Positions 1 to 8,691 of a stretch of DNA of 34,229 bases are shown piece after piece (position 1 is the stretch's first letter; the number at the start of each line of letters is the position of its first letter). This DNA is from Alphaproteobacteria bacterium (GTDB lineage: Bacteria; Pseudomonadota; Alphaproteobacteria; Rhizobiales; Xanthobacteraceae): positions 1-34,229 of the forward strand of contig VAZG01000416.1 in the NCBI GenBank assembly GCA_005885285.1, read 5' to 3'. The notes under the pieces are model-generated. The model did not search any database. It was not told the origin of the DNA and worked only from the letters and a program-made list of their open reading frames with translations. The position numbers were made by a program, and so were the translations under genes.

Positions 1-134
1 CAATGGAACCCCTTGGAGAGTCCCCCTCACTCGCTTCGCGATCGACCTCTCCGCGCAAGGCGGGGCGAGGTGATATCTAACCCTCAGCCGATTCAACCAA
101 AAACCATCACGCTTTTGGACGCGTGTCGGTCAGA

Positions 135-1340
135 TCAGGGCGCGCGGGCTTTCTTGACCTGTTCCGCCGTCACCAGCGGCGCGGCATTGCCCCAGGAATT
201 TCGGATGTAGTTGGTCACATCGGCGATCTCTTGATCCGACAAGTCCCTGGCGTAAGCCGGCATCGATCCGGTGTTGGGTGCGCGCGGCGTCGTCACGGTC
301 TGCGCGCCGTCCAGCGTCACGCGCAACGTGCTCGATGGGTCGGCCGATTGTAACAGCGCGTTACCGGGTAGCGGCGGATAGATGCGCGGTGCGCCCGAGC
401 CGTCGGCTTCATGGCAGGCGACGCAAAAGCGGCCATAGATCGCGGCTCCCACCTTCATGCTGGCTTCCGGCGGAGGGCTCACGGCCGGCTCCGGCGGGCC
501 CGCCGGCAGGGACTTCAGATAGACGGCCATGGCGCGGACATCGGCGTCGCTCATTTTCGAGGTCGAGTTGACGACGACTTCGGCCATCAGCCCGTCGGCG
601 TGGCTTTTGCCGTTGCGGCCGCTTTTCAGATATTCGGCGATGTCATCGGCGCTCCATGATTTCAACCCGCTACGCTCGGCGCTATCGAGCCGCGGCGCGA
701 ACCAACCCGCCACAGGGGCGCCGGCAAAAGCGTAGCCACGCTTGTCGGCGCCAAAAATGTTCTTGGGCGTGTGGCAGGCGCCGCAATGGCCGAGGCCATC
801 GACCAGATAGCGGCCGCGATTCCAATCCGTACCTTTCGATTGATCCGGCTCGAAAATGCCGGGCCGGAAGAACAGGTAATTCCAGGCGATCATCAGCACG
901 CGGAAATTTGCGGGAAAACGCAGCTCGGGAGGCGGCGTTTCGCTGCGGAACGCCGTCAGCGTCGCGAGGTAGGCCCGGATCGCGGCGATGTCCGGCCGCG
1001 TCAGCCTTGTGAAATACGGGTAGGGGAAGGCCGGGTAATAGTGCGAGCCATCGGGGTCGGCGCCCAGCCGCAAGGCGCCATAGAAATCGGCATCGCTCCA
1101 ATCGCCAATGCCGGTATCGCGATCCGGGGTGAGATTCGCAGAGTAGACCCCACCAAACTGGGTGTCGATCCGCTTTCCCCCGGCGAACGGCTTGGCCGGG
1201 TCGGCCGTATGGCAGCTCGCACAATCGCCGGCTTCGACCAGCGCCTTGCCGCGGGCGATCGTCTCCTCGGACGGCTCGGCCGCCGCGGCGCCAAAAGCGA
1301 ACGCACTGCACAAAAAAAGACACGCAAAAATCGTCCGCAT
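135..1340 (-). CDS. Exported triheme cytochrome c (alcohol-dehydrogenase cytochrome subunit type)
   Basis: Periplasmic electron carrier of 401 residues with three c-type haem sites: CASCH (Cys40/43, His44), CGACH (186/189, His190) and CVACH (306/309, His310). The N-terminus MRTIFACLFLCSAFAFGAAAA is a clear signal peptide, so I start at 1340 rather than at the upstream in-frame ATG (1436); a GGGAAGG-like ribosome site lies just before it. Three haem domains in about 400 residues match the cytochrome subunits of membrane-bound alcohol, aldehyde or gluconate dehydrogenases, which pass electrons from a periplasmic dehydrogenase to ubiquinone or an oxidase. No dehydrogenase partner is visible; it could lie left of the window, or the protein may serve a distant enzyme. 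It diverges from the ferredoxin oxidoreductase gene across a 267-base gap that should hold both promoters. Haem sites are certain; the partner is unknown. Confidence 0.93.
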   Translation of the reverse strand: MRTIFACLFLCSAFAFGAAAAEPSEETIARGKALVEAGDCASCHTADPAKPFAGGKRIDTQFGGVYSANLTPDRDTGIGDWSDADFYGALRLGADPDGSHYYPAFPYPYFTRLTRPDIAAIRAYLATLTAFRSETPPPELRFPANFRVLMIAWNYLFFRPGIFEPDQSKGTDWNRGRYLVDGLGHCGACHTPKNIFGADKRGYAFAGAPVAGWFAPRLDSAERSGLKSWSADDIAEYLKSGRNGKSHADGLMAEVVVNSTSKMSDADVRAMAVYLKSLPAGPPEPAVSPPPEASMKVGAAIYGRFCVACHEADGSGAPRIYPPLPGNALLQSADPSSTLRVTLDGAQTVTTPRAPNTGSMPAYARDLSDQEIADVTNYIRNSWGNAAPLVTAEQVKKARAP

Positions 1341-1607
1341 CAGTAAATGCCTTCCCTGCCTCAAATCACCCTTGTCACCCCTGGCCCGCATTATAGGGGC
1401 GTTACGTCGTTTCGCGACAGCGCTTGGGGGCGACACAAATCAAAAAAGGAACAAGCCATTCCCAGCACGAAATTGCGATTCTCAACGGCAGGCCAAACCC
1501 GTCCAGATTTCTGGTGCGCAGCCCGGAAAAACCGACATAGAGTAGCAATCGGCGCCGGCGACACTAACTAAAAACAACGGGCGAGCCAAAGGCTTAAGAG
1601 GGCTTAA

Positions 1608-4600
1608 ATGGGAATCAACCAGGGTCCGATCAGTCTCGACCAAAAATACACCCAATCTACCGGCCACGTGTTCCTGACGGGCATCCAGGCGCTGGTCCGC
1701 CTGCCGATGGCGCAAATCCGCCGCGACCGCGCCGCCGGTCTCAACACCGCAGGCTTCGTCTCCGGTTACCGCGGGTCGCCGCTCGGCGGCTATGACCAGC
1801 AGCTGTTCGCCGCACGAAAACATCTCGAGCAATACAACATCAAGTTCCAGCCCGGCGTGAACGAGGACCTTGCCGCCACCGCGATCTGGGGCTCGCAGCA
1901 GCTCAATCTCTCGCCGGGCGCCAAATACGACGGCGTGGTCGGCATCTGGTACGGCAAGGGGCCCGGCGTCGACCGTTGCGGCGACGTGTTCCGCCACGGC
2001 AATACGGCGGGCTCCGCGAAAAACGGCGGCGTGCTGTGCCTTGCCGGTGACGACCACGGCGCGAAATCCTCCACCGTCCCGCACCAGTCGGACCACGCCT
2101 TCATTTCCGCACTGATGCCTTATCTCTATCCCTCCAGCATCCATGAAATGATCGAGATGGGCCTTCTGGGTATCGCGATGTCGCGTTATTCAGGCTGCTG
2201 GGTCGGCATGAAGGTGATCACCGAGACGGTGGAGACCACGGCCGAGATCGACCTCACCGACGAGATGACGCCATTCATCATTCCGGCCGATTTCGAGATG
2301 CCGCCGGGCGGGCTCAATTTGCGCTGGCCCGACGACCGTTACCAGCAGGATCTCCGCCTGCAGGACTATAAAGGCTATGCCGCCATTGCCTTTTCCCGCG
2401 CCAACAAGATCAACCGCGTCACCATGGATTCGCCGAACGCGCGTTACGGCATCATGGCCTCGGGCAAGAGCTATGAGGATATCCGCCAGGCGCTGCGCGA
2501 GCTCGGCATCACGCCTGAGGTCGCAGCCCAAATCGGACTTCGGCTTTACAAGATCGGCATGCCCTGGCCGCTGGAGCCCGAAGGGGTGCGGCAATTTGCG
2601 GTCGGGCTTGAGGAGATTTTCATCGTCGAGGAGCGGCGCGAGATCGTCGAAAATCAAGTCAAGCAGGAATTGTTCAACTGGCGCGACGATGTCCGCCCGC
2701 GCATCGTCGGCAAGATGGACGATCACGACAAGCGTTTCCTTACCTTCGCAGCCGAGCTCAGTGTGGCGTCACTTGCGAGCTCGCTCACCGAACGCCTGCT
2801 TCGACTTAATCTCAATCCTGAAATCGCAAATATGCTGCGCGCCAAGGCCGATTGGTTCAACGGCCGCGAAGCAACCCAGGTGCAGGCGGTGGCACCGATC
2901 TCCCGCACGCCGTATTTCTGCTCGGGCTGTCCGCACAATACCTCGACCAAAGTGCCGGAAGGCAGCCGAGCGTTCGCCGGCATCGGCTGCCATTTCATGG
3001 CATTGTGGATGGACCGCAACACCGAGACCTACACCCATATGGGAGGCGAGGGCGTGCCGTGGGTTGGGGTTGCGCCCTTCACCAAGGAAGAGCACGTCTT
3101 CGCCAATCTCGGCGACGGTACCTATTTCCACTCCGGCAGCCTCGCGATCCGCCAGGCGATCGCCTCGGGCGCCAACATCACCTACAAGCTCCTCTATAAC
3201 GATGCGACCGCGATGACCGGCGGCCAGCACGTCGACGGCGAATTGTCGCCACAGCAGATCACCTTCCAGCTTCACTCGGAAGGCATCCGCGAGATCTATC
3301 TGGTCTCGGAAAACTCCGACGCCTATCCGGCCTCCGAGATCGCGCCCGGCGTCAAGACCGCGCACCGCGACGAGCTCGACGCCGTCATGAGGACTTGCCG
3401 CGAGCTGAAGGGCACCTCGGCCATCGTGTTCGTGCAGACCTGTGCGGCGGAAAAACGCCGCCGGCGCAAGCGCGGCCTGATGGAGGATCCACCGCGCCGC
3501 GTGATGATCAATCCGGCCGTCTGCGAAGGCTGCGGCGATTGCTCGGTGCAGTCGAACTGCATCTCGGTCGAGCCGCTGGAGACTGAGTTGGGGCGCAAGC
3601 GCACCATCAATCAATCGACCTGCAACAAGGATTATTCCTGCCTGAAGGGCTTTTGCCCGTCGTTCGTGACGATCGACGGCGGCAAGCCCCGCCGCCGCGC
3701 GCCGGCCGAGCTCGGCGATATCGGCGCATTGCCGGAGCCCATCTCAATGCCCGCGCTGGAGCGGCCTTATAACATCGCGATCGGCGGCGTCGGCGGCACC
3801 GGCGTGCTGACGATCGGCGCGCTGCTCGGCATGGCCGCGCATATCGAGGGCAAAGCCTCGATGATCCTCGATATGTCCGGCCTGGCGCAAAAGGGCGGCG
3901 CGGTGCTGAGCCATGTCCGGCTCTCCGAGCACACCGCCGATGTCACCTGTTCGCGCATCGTCACCGGCACCGCCGATCTCGTACTGGCGGCCGATGAGGT
4001 GGTCGCGGTGTCCAAGGACACCATCACGCTCTGCGAATCCGGCCGTACCGTCGGCATCATCAACAGCCACGTGATCCCGACCGCCGATTTCATCCTCAAC
4101 CGCGATTTCAATTTCCAGAGCCGCAACGTCAACGCGGTGCTGGAAACCGCGCTGCGCAAGGATTCGTCCTTCTACGATTTCACCAAGCCGGCCGAAGCCC
4201 TGCTGGGCGATTCCATCGCCACCAACATCATGATGATGGGCTACGCCTATCAGAAGGGATTGCTGCCGCTGTCGGCCGCCGCGATCGAGCAGGCGATCGA
4301 GGTCAACGGCGTCTCGATCAAGATGAACACGCAAGCCTTCCGGCTCGGGCGTCTCGCCGCGGCCGACCCCACGCGGCTGGAAGCCATGATGAAGGGCCAG
4401 GATAGGCAAGAAGCGCCGAAGCCGCTTGAAGCGATGTCGCTCGACGAGATCATCGCCCATCGCAGCCGGCTCCTGACCGACTATCAGAATGCAACGCTCG
4501 CCGAGCGCTACCGCAATCTGGTCAGCCAGGTCCGCGATGCCGCGGTCAAGGGCGGCTACGGCGAGGCGCTGCCGCGCGCGGTTGCCGTCAACTACGCCAA

Positions 4601-5099
4601 GCTGCTCGCCTACAAGGACGAGTACGAGGTCGCCCGACTCTACACCGACGGCAAGTTCGAGCAACAGCTTCGCGACCAGTTCGAGGGCGACTTCAAGATC
4701 AGCTTCAACCTCGCGCCGCCGATCCTCTCGCGCGGCGTCGACGCGCTGGGCCGGCCGAACAAGCGCGCCTTCGGCGCCTGGATGTTGCCTGTATTTCGGC
4801 TGCTGGCGAAGCTGCGGGTGCTGCGCGGCACCGCGTTTGACATCTTCGCCCACAGCCCCGACCGCAAGCTCGAGCGCGATTTGATCGCAGGCTACGAGAA
4901 GGATGTCGCGACCGTGCTCGGACTGTTATCGCCGGCCACGATCGATACGGCCGTCGAGCTCTTGTCGCTGCCCGACCGTATCCGCGGCTACGGCCCGGTG
5001 AAGGAGAAGGCGGTGCAGGACGCAAAGGCGCGCTACGCGCAACTTGCCGCCGATCTCGTCAGCCCGCCACCGGTACCAAGACAGCTCGCTGCAGAGTAG
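1608..5099 (+). CDS. Indolepyruvate ferredoxin oxidoreductase, fused alpha-beta(gamma) form
   Basis: Cytoplasmic enzyme of 1163 residues that, by family, decarboxylates aryl-pyruvates (indolepyruvate, phenylpyruvate) to aryl-acetyl-CoA with reduction of ferredoxin. An N-terminal pyrimidine-binding region begins with the family-typical SGYRGSPLGGYD. A TPP-binding region follows, with SGCPHNTS near residue 440, GDGTYFHSG near 502 and NDATAMTGGQ near 535. Next comes an iron-sulfur segment with Cys-rich CEGCGDC (about 639) and CNKDYSCLKGFC (about 672), then a gamma-type domain opening with GGVGGTGVLTIG (about 726). Archaeal enzymes split these between IorA and IorB; the single long chain is usual in Alphaproteobacteria. 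GAGGG just upstream supports the ATG. It is monocistronic here. Aryl-CoA production would fit phenylalanine or tryptophan catabolism, but no other gene of such a pathway is adjacent. The family is certain, the substrate inferred. Confidence 0.95.
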   Translation: MGINQGPISLDQKYTQSTGHVFLTGIQALVRLPMAQIRRDRAAGLNTAGFVSGYRGSPLGGYDQQLFAARKHLEQYNIKFQPGVNEDLAATAIWGSQQLNLSPGAKYDGVVGIWYGKGPGVDRCGDVFRHGNTAGSAKNGGVLCLAGDDHGAKSSTVPHQSDHAFISALMPYLYPSSIHEMIEMGLLGIAMSRYSGCWVGMKVITETVETTAEIDLTDEMTPFIIPADFEMPPGGLNLRWPDDRYQQDLRLQDYKGYAAIAFSRANKINRVTMDSPNARYGIMASGKSYEDIRQALRELGITPEVAAQIGLRLYKIGMPWPLEPEGVRQFAVGLEEIFIVEERREIVENQVKQELFNWRDDVRPRIVGKMDDHDKRFLTFAAELSVASLASSLTERLLRLNLNPEIANMLRAKADWFNGREATQVQAVAPISRTPYFCSGCPHNTSTKVPEGSRAFAGIGCHFMALWMDRNTETYTHMGGEGVPWVGVAPFTKEEHVFANLGDGTYFHSGSLAIRQAIASGANITYKLLYNDATAMTGGQHVDGELSPQQITFQLHSEGIREIYLVSENSDAYPASEIAPGVKTAHRDELDAVMRTCRELKGTSAIVFVQTCAAEKRRRRKRGLMEDPPRRVMINPAVCEGCGDCSVQSNCISVEPLETELGRKRTINQSTCNKDYSCLKGFCPSFVTIDGGKPRRRAPAELGDIGALPEPISMPALERPYNIAIGGVGGTGVLTIGALLGMAAHIEGKASMILDMSGLAQKGGAVLSHVRLSEHTADVTCSRIVTGTADLVLAADEVVAVSKDTITLCESGRTVGIINSHVIPTADFILNRDFNFQSRNVNAVLETALRKDSSFYDFTKPAEALLGDSIATNIMMMGYAYQKGLLPLSAAAIEQAIEVNGVSIKMNTQAFRLGRLAAADPTRLEAMMKGQDRQEAPKPLEAMSLDEIIAHRSRLLTDYQNATLAERYRNLVSQVRDAAVKGGYGEALPRAVAVNYAKLLAYKDEYEVARLYTDGKFEQQLRDQFEGDFKISFNLAPPILSRGVDALGRPNKRAFGAWMLPVFRLLAKLRVLRGTAFDIFAHSPDRKLERDLIAGYEKDVATVLGLLSPATIDTAVELLSLPDRIRGYGPVKEKAVQDAKARYAQLAADLVSPPPVPRQLAAE

Positions 5100-5301
5100 G
5101 AGCAAGTCTGCACGCCGCCGCACCGGCATCGGTTGGAACGCATTAGGTAAACGTCTCTGACGCGCTTCTGCCATCGACTAGACGACCCAGCACCGCTCCA
5201 GCGCCAAATTCCGATTCACGAGCCACGCCGTAAAGCAACGGGGTGCATTGCATCGCGCTACGGTCTACGCTAGAGCAGTCGCAAATCTTAGAAGTAGACC
5301 C

Positions 5302-5508
5302 ATGTCATATGCCTATAAGCTGAATGAAGATGTTCACCACCGGCCCCAAGGGCCGCAAGGTCGTGCCGAGGCTGATCCGCCGATGATTTACACCATCGTT
5401 CAACGGATGCCCATTGAGGCAGACGGACGTCTTAGATACCGCATCAAGAGCAAATCAGAGAATATTGAGCGGGTGGTTACGGAAGATCAGCTTTCGTATT
5501 CTCAGTGA
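5302..5508 (+). CDS. Small conserved hypothetical protein (68 aa)
   Basis: Soluble protein of 68 residues with no signal peptide or membrane segment. The C-terminal half (YTIVQRMPIEADGRLRYRIK to the VVTEDQL end) resembles a short conserved protein I associate with Bradyrhizobium and relatives; its function is not known to me. It is predicted to form a small beta-rich fold with charged residues, which would suit a nucleic-acid- or protein-binding accessory factor, but that is a guess. The ATG at 5302 is preferred over the ORF opening at 5248, because the intervening residues read like untranslated leader. It lies 27 bases before another tiny gene on the same strand, so the two may be co-transcribed. 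Confidence 0.65.
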   Translation: MSYAYKLNEDVHHRPQGPQGRAEADPPMIYTIVQRMPIEADGRLRYRIKSKSENIERVVTEDQLSYSQ

Positions 5509-5535
5509 TCTAGCGAAGTTGGTGGGAGTCTGGTC

Positions 5536-5715
5536 GTGTTGAATGATCGAGAAAATATCCTGAGCGCTCTCCGCGAGAAACCGCTCAAAGTCTACGAAGT
5601 CATGAAGCGCGCCAACGTCGTGAATGAGGAAGCTTGCCAAACCCTCCTGTTGAGAATGCGCGATGAAGGGTTGGTGAAGTTCGATATCCACAACGGGCGA
5701 TGGCTCATCGGTTGA
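5536..5715 (+). CDS. Tiny winged-helix-like protein (59 aa)
   Basis: A 59-codon reading frame opening with GTG at 5536 (or TTG at 5539), preceded by GGTGGGAG at about seven bases, and ending TGA at 5715. The product (ENILSALREKPLKVYEVMKR, then NEEACQTLLLRMRDEGLVKF, ending NGRWLIG) has the helix-turn-helix then beta-hairpin pattern of a minimal winged helix. The final Gly-Arg-Trp matches the wing of many small MarR- or DprA-like modules. I infer a DNA-binding or protein-docking role. It follows the 68-residue gene by 27 bases. The call rests on amino-acid pattern, the ribosome site and codon use like the neighbours; I do not recognise a named family. Confidence 0.5.
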   Translation: MLNDRENILSALREKPLKVYEVMKRANVVNEEACQTLLLRMRDEGLVKFDIHNGRWLIG

Positions 5716-6192
5716 TCCGCGACATTGCGGCGACTGTCCGGACTGCCGAGTGGCGCGTGTTGGTGGGGCATTTGTCATCCTCCGCCACCGGGTCTCGCGT
5801 TCCGGCGAGCCAAGTCCCCAGCGGGGCTCCGTAGCCGCGGCTTCACGATTCTATCGCTACTGAGTCCGTCAAGTTCAGCAAAATCGATCATGGGGTCCGG
5901 CCGAGCCATCCCCTCGGAGCCGCTGTCCCTCGCTTGCCCAAAAGTGTAGCGCTGGCGAGCGACGGCGGGGTGGCCGTCCCATCATCGACCGGTGCTTGCT
6001 CGGTGCGGCACGGTCATGCACGCGGCAATTCAGTAACAGTTCGAGACTCGCGGCGTGCCACAAAAATCTTGATCTGATCGATACGATACGCGGTTCGCTC
6101 CCCAAAATTACCTCGCACATAATCGCTCTGCGGCGGCAAGCGGTGCATCGTCGTGAGATCATCGTTCGATGCAACATCAAGGGGAAAAGAAC
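5716..6192 (+). other. 477-base intergenic stretch, no convincing gene
   Basis: No reading frame here has both a ribosome site and a recognisable product. A minus-strand frame (5875-6288) overlaps the start of the hydrolase gene and is arginine- and cysteine-rich in the way non-coding GC-rich DNA reads. The right end must hold the promoter of the hydrolase gene. I see no strong terminator or repeat. Confidence 0.5.
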
Positions 6193-7107
6193 ATGCACCG
6201 TCCTACAGTTCTCGAAGCAGCCGCGATCGGAGGCCTTGGGGCAGCACCGTCGGCTTCCGCAGCCGCCACCGAATCGGGTTCGCGTCAATCCTTACGTGGA
6301 CGGCGTCGACCTCATTACGTCAGTGCGAGCGATGGCACCAAGTTATTTGTGCAAGACTGGGGATCCGGACGTTCGATTGTTCTGTTGTCACCGTGGACCC
6401 TCAATTCTGACATTTGGGGAACTCACATCGCCGCGCTTACAGCGCGGGGCTTTCGCTGCGTAGCTCCAGATCGTCGTGGTCATGGCCGCTCGGAGGTCCC
6501 CACGGGCGGCTACGATCTGGACACGCTTGCTGATGACGTTGCCTCAGCGATCGAGCAACTGGATTTGCAACAGGTCATCTTGGTCGCGTATTCGATGGGA
6601 GCGAGCGAGGCCGTCAAGTACTTGGAACGCCACGGCTCCTCTCGAATTTCTCGGTTAGTCCTCTGTGCGCCCGGAACGCCATTCTTGCTCAAGACCGAAG
6701 ACAACCCGGACGGGATTCCTCCAGCGGCCGCAGAAGCGCAGGTCAAGGCGATCGCTCACGATTTCCCCAAATGGATTGCAGACAACGAAGCGCCTTTTTT
6801 CACACCGGACACAATCACGGAAACGCGATCGTGGATCAAATCAATGATGATGAGCGTGCCGCTTCCAATTGTGCTCGCTACGTTGATTGCTCCCGATCTT
6901 CGCTCCGCAGTTGGCAAGATAAATCTGCCAACCCTGATCGTCCAGGGAGACAATGACGCCAGCAATCCGTTGCCAATTACAGGCGCGAAGACCGCTCGCC
7001 TCATAGCAAATTGCAGATTGGTGGTGGTCGAAGGTGCTCCACACGCGCTCGTACTAACTCATCGCGAGCGCTTTCTCAGCGAGCTCCTCGGATTCATAGG
7101 ATCGTAG
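6193..7107 (+). CDS. Alpha/beta hydrolase, non-haem chloroperoxidase/esterase type
   Basis: Alpha/beta-fold hydrolase of 304 residues. The start at 6193 follows GGGGAAAAG; the ATG at 6169 has no such site. The family-typical APDRRGHGRS (91-100) and the nucleophile elbow AYSMG (Ser134), with Asp253 or Asp255 (GDNDAS) and His284 (GAPHAL), give a complete Ser-Asp-His triad. Two usually conserved spots differ. The oxyanion-loop His-Gly of related enzymes is Ser-Pro (LLSPWTLN, 64-71), and the first elbow glycine is alanine. The N-terminus (LEAAAIGGLGAAPSASAA) looks like the tail of a Tat-type signal peptide that has lost its twin arginines, so export is doubtful. By family it would act on small esters or as a cofactor-free haloperoxidase; the substrate is unknown. 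It stands alone, followed by an IS remnant. Confidence 0.82.
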   Translation: MHRPTVLEAAAIGGLGAAPSASAAATESGSRQSLRGRRRPHYVSASDGTKLFVQDWGSGRSIVLLSPWTLNSDIWGTHIAALTARGFRCVAPDRRGHGRSEVPTGGYDLDTLADDVASAIEQLDLQQVILVAYSMGASEAVKYLERHGSSRISRLVLCAPGTPFLLKTEDNPDGIPPAAAEAQVKAIAHDFPKWIADNEAPFFTPDTITETRSWIKSMMMSVPLPIVLATLIAPDLRSAVGKINLPTLIVQGDNDASNPLPITGAKTARLIANCRLVVVEGAPHALVLTHRERFLSELLGFIGS

Positions 7108-7124
7108 TCATAGGAGCGAGGGCA

Positions 7125-7328
7125 CCTTTGCAGGAGCCAGTCCTTCCAGCTCGACCGGCTCTCCCGGTTGGCCAGCTCAACCGCAAGCAGTTGGCGCCGG
7201 CCTTCTCGGTCGACGCCGATCGCGATCATCACCGCCTGGCTGGCAATGATTCCATCCTCGCGCACCCGTTCATAGCGGGCGGGCGAGCGGAGGCTATCTA
7301 CTTCCCGTCCACAGAGATATTTTGACAA
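7125..7328 (-). mobile_element. IS256 (Mutator)-family transposase fragment
   Basis: On the minus strand about 68 codons read as an internal piece of an IS256-family transposase: ARYERVREDGIIASQAVMIA, then IGVDREGRRQLLAVEL and ANRESRSSWKDWLL. This block is characteristic of the region around the first catalytic aspartate, although the usual D of the Y-x-D-A motif is not preserved. Nothing recognisable of the N- or C-terminal parts is present, and the frame runs into unrelated residues near 7124. It is a dead relic, not a functional insertion sequence. No terminal inverted repeats are visible. Confidence 0.7.
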
Positions 7329-7411
7329 GGTGCTTGTCGGGCATCACGGATCAAATGGATAATTCGATTGTTCGAGATTGATTCCTCCTCGGGAAACTAA
7401 GACCCTCGAAC

Positions 7412-7436
7412 AAAGGCCCCCAAGTTGGGGGCCTTT
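7412..7436 (-). terminator. Rho-independent terminator of the HU-like gene
   Basis: A perfect 10-bp stem (AAAGGCCCCC pairing with GGGGGCCTTT) with a five-base loop lies five bases beyond the HU-like stop codon. The flanking T/A-rich ends make it potentially bidirectional. Confidence 0.8.
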
Positions 7437-7441
7437 ACTCT

Positions 7442-7741
7442 TTAAACGGCGTCCTTTGCGGCTTTAACGGGCCTTGCCCGCACGATCTTGCGTGCCGGCT
7501 TGGCCTTGAACATCATTTCCTCGCCCGTGAACGGGTTGGTGCCCTTCCTCGCCTTGGTCGCTGGTTTCTTGACCACCACGAACTTGGCGAAGCCGGGTAC
7601 CAGAAATACCCCGGCTTTTTTCAGTTCCTTGTGGCCTACGTCGGTCAGCGTATCCATGACGTTCTTCACGTCGCGCTTGGAAAGCTCAGTGGCGGTCGCA
7701 ATTTTTTCAACCAACTGCGACTTGGACATTTGGGTAGCCAT
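7442..7741 (-). CDS. HU-family DNA-binding protein
   Basis: Nucleoid-associated histone-like protein of 99 residues. The N-terminal helical dimerisation part (SKSQLVEKIATATELSKRDV) and the beta-arm segment KGTNPFTGEE carry the conserved Asn-Pro; Pro70 is the residue that kinks DNA in HU/IHF proteins. The Lys/Arg/Ala-rich C-terminal tail (KPARKIVRARPVKAAK) extends slightly past standard 90-residue HU, as in the eukaryote-H1-like tails of some proteobacterial HUs. AGAGGAGA sits just upstream of ATG 7741; the longer in-frame opening (to 8149) reads through repeat sequence and is not used. The gene is monocistronic with its own hairpin terminator. It probably binds DNA non-specifically; a specialised role cannot be read from sequence. 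Confidence 0.92.
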   Translation of the reverse strand: MATQMSKSQLVEKIATATELSKRDVKNVMDTLTDVGHKELKKAGVFLVPGFAKFVVVKKPATKARKGTNPFTGEEMMFKAKPARKIVRARPVKAAKDAV

Positions 7742-8029
7742 CGTGTCTCCTCTGATTCGTACCGAGGCGATATTAGACCGCCCAGCGAGCATCTGGGGCC
7801 ATTCTGCACAGATTTGTTGGCATTTCGAGGCTGCCCACGACGAATTACGCAGCGCCTTGCGCTGCACCGCGCCCGGGACACGGGAGCCTCTTCTACGGAT
7901 ACGGCTGCTACCGCCGATAGAACGGCGCCCTGACGGGTGGTTTGCACATGCCCGGCATGCGCAAATTGCCCGTCGTGTTAATCTGTCGCAGATCGGAGCT
8001 ATTGTCCGATACCCCAAATCAGCACCATC

Positions 8030-8690
8030 ATCGCCGCCATCCCGCCTCACTACAGAGGGGCGTATCGCGATCGTCACGGACGTTGGGTGCGGGATGCGGT
8101 GGACGCGATAGCGTCGTGCGCGCCAATGGCAGTTGCGGGGCGGATCCATATGGATTTCCGTGAGCGATCAGCCGGCGCGTAGACGAACGGCGCTAATGCG
8201 GACGGCAAAACCGTGTGGTCCTGGCATCCGTTGCTGATGTCAAGTTTGCGGAGGCGCGTCGGCCCAACCGGGCTTCGACAAACCTTTAATCCGCAGATGA
8301 CGGTGACAAGACGAATTCGTCGCCGAGGAGAGCGCGCTATAAGCCGTTAAAACCATTGCGCAGGGAAGGCCGGACTGTTTCGGTGACCTGTGGCGACGAC
8401 GCTCGTGCGCTTTTTTGTTTGCGTGCGAGGCTGCGGGTGCATCGCGCACCCGGCTTTCCCTGCGCCCTCTTATTTTCGAGGGTAGTTTCCTGCAACAACT
8501 CGGGCGTGATCCGCGCCGCGGGAATGCGCAAGTGTGGCAGCAGTTCGCCGCGGACCAGGTCCCTATCCCTTATGGTGGCGAGGAGCGCAGGATGAGGTGT
8601 GTCTCGCCCGGCGGAATATTTCGCCGCTTGCCAACTTCTCCCTGACGGGCCAGAAAAAAGCCGGGGATGAGATACTCCGGCGGAGAACGA
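8030..8690 (-). repeat. Long non-coding repeat-like segment (Bradyrhizobium-type intergenic repeat)
   Basis: No gene is supported between the HU-like start and 8691. From about 8030 to 8690 the minus strand shows, in changing frames, short peptide strings that I recall from spurious ORFs annotated again and again in Bradyrhizobium genomes: ARCTRSLARK, RNGFNGL, NSSCHRHLRIKGLSKPGWAD and VHRIPHPTSVTIA, always in this order. Recurrence of nucleotide sequence without a conserved frame means a dispersed DNA repeat or structured RNA rather than a protein gene. The family assignment is from memory and unchecked. 7742-8029 holds the HU-like promoter and nothing else I recognise. Confidence 0.45.
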
Positions 8691-8691
8691 T

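Noticed and set aside
3744..4853. 369-codon minus-strand frame opposite the ferredoxin oxidoreductase
   Set aside because: Antisense shadow of a certain gene; repetitive Asp/Gly/Arg/Gln content and no domain.
5875..6288. 137-codon minus-strand frame before the hydrolase
   Set aside because: Overlaps the hydrolase start, rich in Arg/Cys/Ser with no domain, no ribosome site.
7742..8149. N-terminal extension of the HU-like frame
   Set aside because: A strong ribosome site precedes the ATG at 7741, and the extension reads as repeat-derived sequence.
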